DNA of 5,697 nt, taken from contig JAISSL010000173.1 of assembly GCA_031273145.1 (NCBI GenBank), positions 1 to 5,697 on the forward strand, in the 5' to 3' direction. The first letter of the stretch is position 1. Each line of letters begins with the position of its first letter. Source of the stretch: Zoogloeaceae bacterium (GTDB taxonomy: Bacteria > Pseudomonadota > Gammaproteobacteria > Burkholderiales > Rhodocyclaceae). The notes beneath the pieces are model-generated. The model did no database searches and had not been told where the DNA came from. It worked only from the letters and a program-made list of their open reading frames with translations. Shown in pieces: positions 1 to 5,697 of this stretch. The translations under genes and the position numbers were made by a program.

Positions 1-576
1 AAACCCGTCTTGCCCGCGTTGGCGGAAAAAGTGGAATCGTTCCTCAAGGTTGCCCCGCTCGTCTGGCAGGATGGCGCAACCCTGCTGCCCGCCGGACACG
101 CCATTCTCCCCTATCAGCACCTGATGACCCGCATCGAACCGAAACAGATTGACCAGCTCATCGAAGCCAACCGGGCGGCTGCATCCGCCGCCGCAAAAGC
201 CGCGCCCAAGGCCGCAGAGGAAGCCGGACAGGAAACGGCGATCATCAGCATTGATGATTTCATGAAGCTGGATTTACGCATTGCCCGCATCGTTGAGGCC
301 AGTCCGGTTGAAGGCGCGGACAAGCTCGTGCGGCTCCTGCTCGACATCGGCGAAGAAAAACCGCGTCAGGTTTTTGCCGGCATCAAATCCGCCTATGACC
401 CGGCTACGCTTACCGGACGGTTGACCGTGATGGTTGCCAACCTTGCGCCGCGCAAGATGAAATTCGGCCTTTCCGAAGGCATGGTGCTGGCGGCTTCCGA
501 CCCGGCGGGCAAGGCATCCGGCATCTATCTTCTTTCACCGGATACCGGCGCAACGCCGGGAATGCGCGTGAAATAA
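1..576 (+). CDS. metG: Methionyl-tRNA synthetase, C-terminal part (5' truncated by window edge)
   Basis: Methionyl-tRNA synthetase charges tRNA-Met with methionine in the cytoplasm. Only the last 191 codons are present, and the frame is open to base 1; the TTG at base 10 is an internal leucine codon, not a start. The first ~55 residues ([12 protein letters not shown], then [15 protein letters not shown]) match the end of the anticodon-binding helical region and its IEPKQIDxLIE-type motif. An alanine/lysine-rich linker follows at about 172-240. From about 241 comes the EMAP-II/Trbp111-like OB fold that adds tRNA affinity and dimerises MetRS in many bacteria; visible marks are [28 protein letters not shown] and [17 protein letters not shown]. 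The HIGH and KMSKS catalytic motifs would lie upstream. The stop is TAA at 574-576, 16 bases before dnaE. A stand-alone tRNA-binding protein is unlikely because the synthetase-type region before the linker is in frame. Confidence 0.95.
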   Translation, partial: KPVLPALAEKVESFLKVAPLVWQDGATLLPAGHAILPYQHLMTRIEPKQIDQLIEANRAAASAAAKAAPKAAEEAGQETAIISIDDFMKLDLRIARIVEASPVEGADKLVRLLLDIGEEKPRQVFAGIKSAYDPATLTGRLTVMVANLAPRKMKFGLSEGMVLAASDPAGKASGIYLLSPDTGATPGMRVK

Positions 577-592
577 CGCCGTCCGCAAAAAC

Positions 593-3500
593 ATGACCGA
601 AGATTTTTCTCCTGAGGACGTGCCTGATAAAGATCAGGCTACGCCGCCTTTTCGTTTTGTCCATCTGCGCTGCCATAGCGAATATTCGATTACGGATGGG
701 ATTCTGCGCCTGGATGAAGCGGTCGGACGCGCGGAGGCAAACGGGATGCCGGCGCTTGCCATTACGGATTTGATGAATCTCTTTGCCCTGGTCAAGTTCC
801 ACAAATACGCGCAGGGCAAGGGGGTAAAGCCCATCGTGGGGGCGGACTGCTGGATTCTTAACCCGCATGACCCGGAACGTCCGAGCCGCCTTTTGCTGCT
901 GGTCAGGAACCGGCAGGGGTATCGGCAGCTTTGCGAGCTTTTGACCCGCGCCTATACCGCCCCGGAACGTCTGGAAAAGGCGCAGGCGCGGCCACAAATT
1001 GCGCGGGAGTGGTTTGCCGAAATCGGCACGGATGGCCTGCTTGCCCTTTCCGGCGCGGCAACGGGCGATGTGGGCGAGGCCATTTTGGCGCGTCATCCGC
1101 AGGATGCAAAAAAGCGGGCGCTCTATTGGCGCGACCTCTTCCCCGGCGCGTTTTATCTGGAAATCCAGCGTCCGGGCTTGCCGGAAGATGAGTCGCTGGC
1201 TCAAGCAACGGTTCATCTGGCGATTGAACTGGCGCTTCCGGTAGTGGCAACCCATCCGGTGCAATTCTTGAAGCCGGAAGATTTTCGCGCCCATGAAGCC
1301 AGAGTTTGCATTGCGGAAGGCTACACCCTGGGCGATACCCGCCGTCCCCGCCTTTTTACCGACCAGCAATATTTCAAGACCCAGGAAGAGATGGTCGCGC
1401 TTTTCGGCGATCTGCCGGAGGCGCTGGAAAATACGCTGGAGATTGCCAAACGCTGCAATTTTGCGCTGACGCTGGGAGAGAATTTTCTGCCCTGCTTTCC
1501 CACCCCGGCAGACATCAGCCTGGAAGACTATCTGAGCCAACAGGCTGAAGAAGGACTGGCGCAACGCCTGCTCGAAATTTTCCCCGACCCGGAAGTACGC
1601 GCGGCGCGGCGGCCTGAATATGAGGAACGCCTGAAAACGGAACTGGCAACCATCGTCCAGATGGGCTTTGCCGGGTACTTCCTTATCGTGGCGGACTTCA
1701 TCAACTGGAGCAAACAGAACGGCGTGCCGGTAGGGCCGGGGCGCGGTTCCGGCGCGGGTTCGCTGGTTGCCTTTTCGCTTGGCATTACCGATCTCGACCC
1801 TATCCCCTATGCCCTGCTTTTCGAGCGATTCCTGAACCCGGAACGGGTTTCGATGCCCGACTTCGATATTGATTTCTGTCAGGACAACCGCTATCGCACC
1901 ATCGAATACGTGCGTAACCGCTACGGCAGAGAAGCCGTCTCCCAGATCGTCACCTTCGGCACGCTCTCTTCCAAGGCAGTGGTGCGCGATGTCGGACGGG
2001 TGCTTGATCTGCCTTTTTCGCTGTGCGACCGTATTTCCAAGCTGATTCCGGTGAAGGAAAACCGCCCCGTTCCGCTTGCCGTCGCGCTGGAAACCGAGCC
2101 GCTTTTGCGGGAAATGCTGGCGGGCGATGATAAAGAAGCCCTGGAAGAATTGTTCGGCCTTGCGATGCGACTGGAAGATTTGACCCGCAACGTCGGGATG
2201 CACGCGGGGGGCGTCTTGATTGCGCCGGGCAAGATTGTGGATTTTTGCCCCATTTATCAGGCGGCGGGTAACGACGCTTCGTCCGTCTCCCAGTTCGACA
2301 AGGACGACGTGGAAAAAATCGGCCTTGTCAAGTTCGACTTTCTCGGTCTCAAGAACCTGACCATCATCGAGCTTGCGCTTAATTACATCGAGCGGATGAC
2401 CGGCGCGCGCCCCGACCTCAGAAACATGGGATTTTCCGATTCGGGAGCCTACAAAATCCTGCGGGAAGCCAATACGACGGCGATTTTCCAGGTTGAATCG
2501 GAAGGCATGAAAAAGCTCCTGAAAAAGCTGGGGCCGGATTGCTTTGAGGACATCATTGCCGTGCTTGCCCTGTATCGTCCGGGGCCTTTGGGTTCGGGGA
2601 TGGTGGATGATTTTTGCCTGCGGAAAAACAAGCGGCAAAAGATAGACTATTTTCATCCCAAGCTGGAAGCCTGCCTCGCGCCGACTTACGGCATCATCGT
2701 CTATCAGGAACAGGTGATGCAAATCTCCCAGATTATCGGCGGATATTCTCTGGGAGGCGCGGATTTGCTGCGCCGCGCCATGGGCAAGAAAAAGCCGGAA
2801 GAGATGGCGCAGCACCGCGAAACCATTGCGGAAGGCGCGCGAAAAAAAGGGTTTGAGTCAGCCCTGGCCGAGCATCTGTTCGACCTGATGGCGCAATTTG
2901 CCGAATACGGCTTCAACAAATCGCACAGCGCCGCCTATGCGGTGCTCACCTACCAGACGGCCTGGCTGAAGGCATACCACCCGGCTGCGTTCATGGCGGC
3001 TACCCTGTCTTCGGACATGAACAATACGGATACCATCAAGGTTCTGTACGATGATTGCCTGAAAAACAGGCTTCGCATTCTGGGGCCGGACATCAATACC
3101 TCGGGTTATCGTTTTCTACCAGTGGATGAACAGACCATCCGGTATGGCCTGGGTGCTATCAAGGGGACGGGCGAACACGCCATTTCCGCCATTGAAAAGG
3201 CGCGGGAACAGGGCGGCGCTTTTCGGGATTTGTTCGATTTTTGCCGCCGCGTGGATAAGCGGCAGGTCAATCGGGGGACGATTGAAGCCCTGATTCGCGC
3301 CGGCGCGTTCGATAGCATTGACCCGGAACGCGACAAGCTCATCGCTTCGACCGGCATTGCCCTGGGAGCGGCGGAACATGCGGAAAAGAACGCCATGCAG
3401 AACAGCCTGTTCGATGCCTTTGCCGCAGACGAAAAGCAGATGCTGGCGCCGCAATATATTGCCGCCGGTCAGCCCTGGAACAAGCGGGAACGGCTGTCGC

Positions 3501-4102
3501 AGGAAAAACTCGCGCTGGGCTTTTTCTTTTCCGGGCACCCTTACGATAGCGTGCGTCAGGAACTTTCCCGCTTTATCCCCCGCGAACTGGCAAAACTGGC
3601 AACCGGACGGGAGACGACGCTCATTGCCGGAATCGTGAGCGGTCAGCGTACCCAGGCAACCCGGCGCGGCAAGATGCAGTTTGTCCAGTTGGACGATGGC
3701 ACGGCTCAGGTTGAAGTCTCCATTTTCAATGAACTGCTTGAAAAGGAAGGCAAAAAAATCAAAGGCGACGAGGTGCTCATCGTGGAGGGAAAAATCAGTC
3801 AGGATGGCTACAACGACAGTTATCGCATCGTCGCCGACCGGCTGATGACCTTGGGAGAACTGCGCGGGCGCTTTGCATCCGGCCTCATGCTGAATCTGGA
3901 TGGAAAGACCGACCTTGCCCAACTGAAAGATATTCTCGCGCCCTTCCCCGGCGCGGCTCCGGTTTCCGTCCGCTACCAGAACGGCAAGGCCAGTTGCACC
4001 TTTACCCTGGGTTCTGATTATCGCGTCACGCCGGAAAACGCGCTCCTCGAAGAACTGACCGCCCTGGCAGGCACGGGGAACGTACAGGTGGAATATCATT
4101 GA
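593..4102 (+). CDS. dnaE: DNA polymerase III subunit alpha (replicative polymerase)
   Basis: This is the catalytic subunit of the chromosomal replicase, acting with DnaQ (proofreading), the beta clamp and tau. At 1169 residues it is close to the E. coli length (about 1160) and looks intact. Domains in order: PHP domain (about 20-290, opening HLRCHSEYS); polymerase core with PGRGSGAGS (382-390), the PDFDIDF cluster holding catalytic aspartates (D423/D425/D427) and VKFDFLGL with the third aspartate (D582); [11 protein letters not shown] (773-783); helix-hairpin-helix region (about 880-907); clamp-binding peptide QNSLF (936-940); OB fold (about 1008-1085); C-terminal tau-binding region (about 1095-1169). 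The PHP metal ligands are degenerate, as in E. coli. ATG 593 is the only sensible early start, but there is no clear Shine-Dalgarno before it, and the protein has about 17 acidic residues ahead of the conserved RFVHLR. It is probably cotranscribed with metG. Confidence 0.98.
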   Translation: MTEDFSPEDVPDKDQATPPFRFVHLRCHSEYSITDGILRLDEAVGRAEANGMPALAITDLMNLFALVKFHKYAQGKGVKPIVGADCWILNPHDPERPSRLLLLVRNRQGYRQLCELLTRAYTAPERLEKAQARPQIAREWFAEIGTDGLLALSGAATGDVGEAILARHPQDAKKRALYWRDLFPGAFYLEIQRPGLPEDESLAQATVHLAIELALPVVATHPVQFLKPEDFRAHEARVCIAEGYTLGDTRRPRLFTDQQYFKTQEEMVALFGDLPEALENTLEIAKRCNFALTLGENFLPCFPTPADISLEDYLSQQAEEGLAQRLLEIFPDPEVRAARRPEYEERLKTELATIVQMGFAGYFLIVADFINWSKQNGVPVGPGRGSGAGSLVAFSLGITDLDPIPYALLFERFLNPERVSMPDFDIDFCQDNRYRTIEYVRNRYGREAVSQIVTFGTLSSKAVVRDVGRVLDLPFSLCDRISKLIPVKENRPVPLAVALETEPLLREMLAGDDKEALEELFGLAMRLEDLTRNVGMHAGGVLIAPGKIVDFCPIYQAAGNDASSVSQFDKDDVEKIGLVKFDFLGLKNLTIIELALNYIERMTGARPDLRNMGFSDSGAYKILREANTTAIFQVESEGMKKLLKKLGPDCFEDIIAVLALYRPGPLGSGMVDDFCLRKNKRQKIDYFHPKLEACLAPTYGIIVYQEQVMQISQIIGGYSLGGADLLRRAMGKKKPEEMAQHRETIAEGARKKGFESALAEHLFDLMAQFAEYGFNKSHSAAYAVLTYQTAWLKAYHPAAFMAATLSSDMNNTDTIKVLYDDCLKNRLRILGPDINTSGYRFLPVDEQTIRYGLGAIKGTGEHAISAIEKAREQGGAFRDLFDFCRRVDKRQVNRGTIEALIRAGAFDSIDPERDKLIASTGIALGAAEHAEKNAMQNSLFDAFAADEKQMLAPQYIAAGQPWNKRERLSQEKLALGFFFSGHPYDSVRQELSRFIPRELAKLATGRETTLIAGIVSGQRTQATRRGKMQFVQLDDGTAQVEVSIFNELLEKEGKKIKGDEVLIVEGKISQDGYNDSYRIVADRLMTLGELRGRFASGLMLNLDGKTDLAQLKDILAPFPGAAPVSVRYQNGKASCTFTLGSDYRVTPENALLEELTALAGTGNVQVEYH

Positions 4103-4108
4103 GAGGAG
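4102..4108 (+). promoter_or_regulatory. Ribosome binding site of the DUF2130 gene, touching the dnaE stop
   Basis: AGAGGAG is a strong Shine-Dalgarno sequence that begins on the last base of the dnaE TGA. It lies 8 bases before ATG 4117, the ideal distance, and only 3 bases before the ATG at 4112, which is followed at once by a stop. It therefore fixes the start at 4117 rather than at the upstream TTG (4099). The overlap with the dnaE stop suggests translational coupling. Confidence 0.8.
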
Positions 4109-4116
4109 TACATGCG

Positions 4117-5337
4117 ATGAATACAAAGCAAGCGGAGTATGAGATCATCTGCCCGCACTGCAAAAAGGCATTCAAGATTGACGAGGCGGGCTACGCGGAC
4201 ATCCTGAAGCAGGTGCGTGATAGCGATTTCGAGAAGCAGTTGCGTGAGCGGCTTGAGCTGGCCGAACAGGACAAGCAGAACGCCATCGAACTCGCCAGGG
4301 CCAAAACTGCCAGCGAATTGCAGAAGGTTGCCTCAGGCAAGGATGCCGAGATTCAGGCGTTGAAGGCGAAGCTCGATAACAGTAATATCGCGCAAAAACT
4401 CGCAATTACCGAGGCCGTCAGCGCGCTTGAGAAGGAACGCGACGCGCTGAAGAACGGCTTGGAGCGGATAGGGCTTGAAAAGAATCTTGCCGAAAAGTCT
4501 TTAAAGGACAAGTATGAAACGCAGATAAAGGATCGTGATGACACCATCGAGCGTCTCCGGGACATGAAGGCGCGGCTCTCAACCAAGATGGTCGGCGAAA
4601 CCCTTGAGCAACACTGCGAGACCGAGTTCAACCGCATCCGCGCCACTGCGTTTCCGAGAGCGTACTTCGAGAAGGATAACGACGCGCGAACCGGCAGCAA
4701 GGGCGACTACATCTTCCGCGATTCGGATGAGGCCAACACCGAGATCGTCTCGATCATGTTCGAGATGAAGAACGAGAGCGACGCGACTACCGCCAAAAAG
4801 AAGAATGAAGACTTCCTGAAGGAACTCGACAAGGATCGCGCCGAAAAGGGGTGCGAGTACGCGGTACTGGTTTCCCTGCTTGAACCCGACGGCGAGCTAT
4901 ACAACACCGGGATTGTTGATGTGTTCCACCGCTACCCGAAGATGTACGTCATCCGTCCGCAGTTTTTCATTCCCATCATCACCCTGCTGCGAAATGCCGC
5001 GCTGAACGCGCTCAAGTACAAAACGGAACTGGCGCTGGTGAAGGCGCAAAACATTGACATCACGAACTTTGAAACCCAGCTTGAGACGTTCAAGACCGCG
5101 TTTGCGAAAAATTACGACCTCGCTTCCAGGCGTTTCCAAACGGCGATTGAGGAGATTGACAAATCCATTGACCATCTGCAAAAGACGAAGGATGCGCTGC
5201 TTGGCACGGACAGAAATCTTCGCCTCGCGCACGATAAGGCGCAGGACGTAACGATCAAGAAGCTGACGCGGGGCAACCCAACAATGGCCGCCAGATTCGC
5301 TGAACTGGAAGGCCATGAGCCTGCTGATGCCAAATAA
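4117..5337 (+). CDS. DUF2130 family coiled-coil protein, putative PD-(D/E)XK nuclease
   Basis: A 406-residue soluble protein that I recognise as DUF2130; the family has no settled function that I know of. Visible parts in order: a CPHC pair at 12-15 (half a zinc ribbon); a long charged coiled coil, about 27-155, rich in K, E, Q and L; a globular core at about 158-290; and a second helical or coiled region at about 295-375. The core reads as a PD-(D/E)XK nuclease: a helix with E161/E164 (GETLEQHCE), GSKGDYIF with D197, then FEMKN with E216 and K218, then an amphipathic helix ([12 protein letters not shown]) leading to strand YAVLVS. Coiled coil plus PD-(D/E)XK core resembles RmuC in layout. 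There is no signal peptide or membrane segment. The start at ATG 4117 is chosen by its Shine-Dalgarno; a TTG at 4099 would add six residues and overlap dnaE. Codon choice leans to GAG and AAG more than in dnaE, hinting at separate ancestry. The family call is fairly sure; nuclease activity is inferred. Confidence 0.88.
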   Translation: MNTKQAEYEIICPHCKKAFKIDEAGYADILKQVRDSDFEKQLRERLELAEQDKQNAIELARAKTASELQKVASGKDAEIQALKAKLDNSNIAQKLAITEAVSALEKERDALKNGLERIGLEKNLAEKSLKDKYETQIKDRDDTIERLRDMKARLSTKMVGETLEQHCETEFNRIRATAFPRAYFEKDNDARTGSKGDYIFRDSDEANTEIVSIMFEMKNESDATTAKKKNEDFLKELDKDRAEKGCEYAVLVSLLEPDGELYNTGIVDVFHRYPKMYVIRPQFFIPIITLLRNAALNALKYKTELALVKAQNIDITNFETQLETFKTAFAKNYDLASRRFQTAIEEIDKSIDHLQKTKDALLGTDRNLRLAHDKAQDVTIKKLTRGNPTMAARFAELEGHEPADAK

Positions 5338-5388
5338 CCCAGGCCACGGGCGGCTGGTTGGGCAGTGTCAACATCTTGTAGCCGTCAG

Positions 5389-5401
5389 AAAATAATAAAA
5401 A
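5389..5401. other. A/T-rich tract in the convergent intergenic region
   Basis: The tract AAAATAATAAAAA stands out in otherwise GC-rich DNA. Read on the minus strand it is a T-rich run downstream of the rlmB-like gene, and could aid transcription ending there. The nearest hairpin on that strand ends 16 bases earlier (at 5418), too far for a standard intrinsic terminator, so I record it only as a compositional feature. Confidence 0.4.
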
Positions 5402-5413
5402 CCGTACCCACTC

Positions 5414-5440
5414 CGTCATTCCAGCGAAGGCGGGAATCCA
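5414..5440 (-). repeat. Dispersed palindromic repeat of the 'WIPAFAGMT' type
   Basis: On the minus strand this 27-base stretch would read WIPAFAGMT, the tell-tale spurious peptide of a short extragenic palindrome scattered through many proteobacterial genomes. The core is ATTCC (5418-5422) pairing with GGAAT (5433-5437), with GC/GC inside and a GAAG loop. One A-G mismatch (5423 against 5432) breaks an otherwise perfect stem; an ATTCCCGC-type arm would pair fully. It also resembles the neisserial dRS3 core (ATTCCC, 8 bases, GGGAAT). It is non-coding. Confidence 0.75.
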
Positions 5441-5445
5441 GACCT

Positions 5446-5473
5446 GTAACGGGACGCAGGTTGCGTCCCCTAC
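5446..5473. repeat. Hairpin repeat with GTAGGGG edge (minus-strand orientation)
   Basis: GGGACGCA (5451-5458) and TGCGTCCC (5462-5469) form a perfect 8-bp stem with a 3-base loop. Flanking GTA (5446-5448) and TAC (5471-5473) can extend it past a small bulge. The minus strand begins GTAGGGGACGC, a pattern I associate with short dispersed intergenic repeats. No T tract follows in either direction, so it does not look like an intrinsic terminator. Confidence 0.6.
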
Positions 5474-5507
5474 AAGTAGTTCAACGCGCGGCATCTCTTT
5501 TAAGTCC

Positions 5508-5545
5508 GTAGGGGCGGCGGATGCCGTCTGCAAGACCTGCCGCCC
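5508..5545. repeat. Hairpin repeat with GTAGGGG edge (plus-strand orientation)
   Basis: GGGCGGC (5512-5518) pairs perfectly with GCCGCCC (5539-5545), extended inward by a G-T and a G-C pair. An inner GTCT/AGAC stem (5526-5529 with 5533-5536, loop GCA) follows after a 5-base bulge. The element starts with GTAGGGG (5508-5514), the inverse of CCCCTAC at 5467-5473, so it and the preceding hairpin look like two oppositely oriented members of one repeat family. It lies 11 bases beyond the rlmB-like stop on that gene's transcript, but no T run follows. Confidence 0.6.
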
Positions 5546-5556
5546 GCAAGCCCCGT

Positions 5557-5697
5557 CTACAAAACCCTTCGCCGCATTGCCTCGAACAGGCAGATGCCTG
5601 CCGCGACGGAGACATTGAGGCTTTCTACCGCGCCCTGCATGGGAATGTGAATCAGGGTATCGCAATGTTCTTTGGTCAGGCGGCGCAAGCCCTCGCC
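5557..5697 (-). CDS. rlmB: SpoU/TrmH-family 23S rRNA 2'-O-methyltransferase, C-terminal end (partial, likely RlmB)
   Basis: The last 46 codons plus a TAG stop (5557-5559) are present on the minus strand; the rest lies beyond the window. The fragment starts [13 protein letters not shown] and continues [23 protein letters not shown]. These are the C-terminal signature motifs of SpoU/TrmH SPOUT methyltransferases: the GEG and IPM segments bind S-adenosylmethionine in the knotted fold, and SLNVSVA carries the conserved serine and asparagine. The [10 protein letters not shown] and CLFEAMRRR context is closest to RlmB, which methylates the ribose of G2251 in the 23S rRNA peptidyl-transferase loop (E. 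coli numbering). A related TrmH-family paralogue cannot be excluded from 46 residues. It is convergent with the DUF2130 gene, 219 bases apart, so it does not belong to that operon. Confidence 0.85.
   Translation of the reverse strand, partial: GEGLRRLTKEHCDTLIHIPMQGAVESLNVSVAAGICLFEAMRRRVL

Noticed and set aside
410..2815. An 801-codon open frame on the minus strand, antisense to metG and dnaE
   Set aside because: It lies wholly opposite strongly supported genes, its translation is rich in R, H, Q and P with no recognisable domain, and GC-rich coding DNA commonly leaves the opposite strand open.
4099..4116. TTG at 4099 as the start of the DUF2130 gene
   Set aside because: It would add MRGVHA encoded by the Shine-Dalgarno region itself and overlap dnaE. 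ATG 4117 has the well-spaced AGAGGAG and gives the usual short lead-in to the CPHC motif.
3116..4126. A 336-codon minus-strand frame opposite the 3' end of dnaE
   Set aside because: No domain or motif is visible, and it is fully antisense to conserved dnaE domains (clamp-binding, OB fold, tau-binding).
5511..5545. The GC-rich hairpin as the intrinsic terminator of the rlmB-like gene
   Set aside because: On the minus strand the stem is followed by CTACGGACTTAAAAG, with no T run; the GTAGGGG edge fits a dispersed repeat better.
5338..5556. A CRISPR array or attachment site in the repeat-rich intergenic DNA
   Set aside because: The repeats are different short palindromes, not equal repeats with regular spacers, and no tRNA end, integrase or direct-repeat pair of attachment-site length is visible.
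5255..5665. A 136-codon minus-strand frame crossing the intergenic region
   Set aside because: It is out of frame with the clear SpoU-family C-terminus at 5557-5697, runs through the palindromic repeats (giving WIPAFAGMT), and overlaps the end of the DUF2130 gene.

Overview
The window is an ordinary bacterial chromosomal stretch, most likely from a beta- or gammaproteobacterium. This rests on three things: the DnaE is of the Escherichia coli type with a degenerate PHP domain, the methionyl-tRNA synthetase carries a C-terminal tRNA-binding domain, and the intergenic DNA holds a 'WIPAFAGMT'-type palindromic repeat common in proteobacteria. I judged the lineage from motifs only, so it is a moderate inference. 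The DNA is GC-rich and densely coding.

Layout. Bases 1-576 (+) are the 3' end of metG. After a 16-base gap, 593-4102 (+) is a complete dnaE for the replicative polymerase alpha subunit. Its TGA stop leads directly into a strong Shine-Dalgarno sequence for a third + strand gene, 4117-5337. This encodes a 406-residue DUF2130-type coiled-coil protein with a readable PD-(D/E)XK nuclease signature. Bases 5338-5556 are non-coding and hold three hairpin-forming repeats plus an A/T-rich tract. At 5557-5697 (-) lies the 3' end of a SpoU/TrmH-family rRNA methyltransferase, most like rlmB, running convergently.

How it fits together. metG, dnaE and the DUF2130 gene are closely spaced and co-directional, so they probably share transcripts. 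metG, dnaE and rlmB are housekeeping genes for translation, replication and ribosome modification. The DUF2130 gene is the accessory element: it uses synonymous codons somewhat differently from dnaE, has a predicted nuclease core, and is followed by dispersed-type repeats. Its position suggests an acquired DNA-processing gene coupled to dnaE, but no function has been shown. I found no tRNA, rRNA, CRISPR array, insertion sequence or phage gene, and no clearly new multi-gene system.
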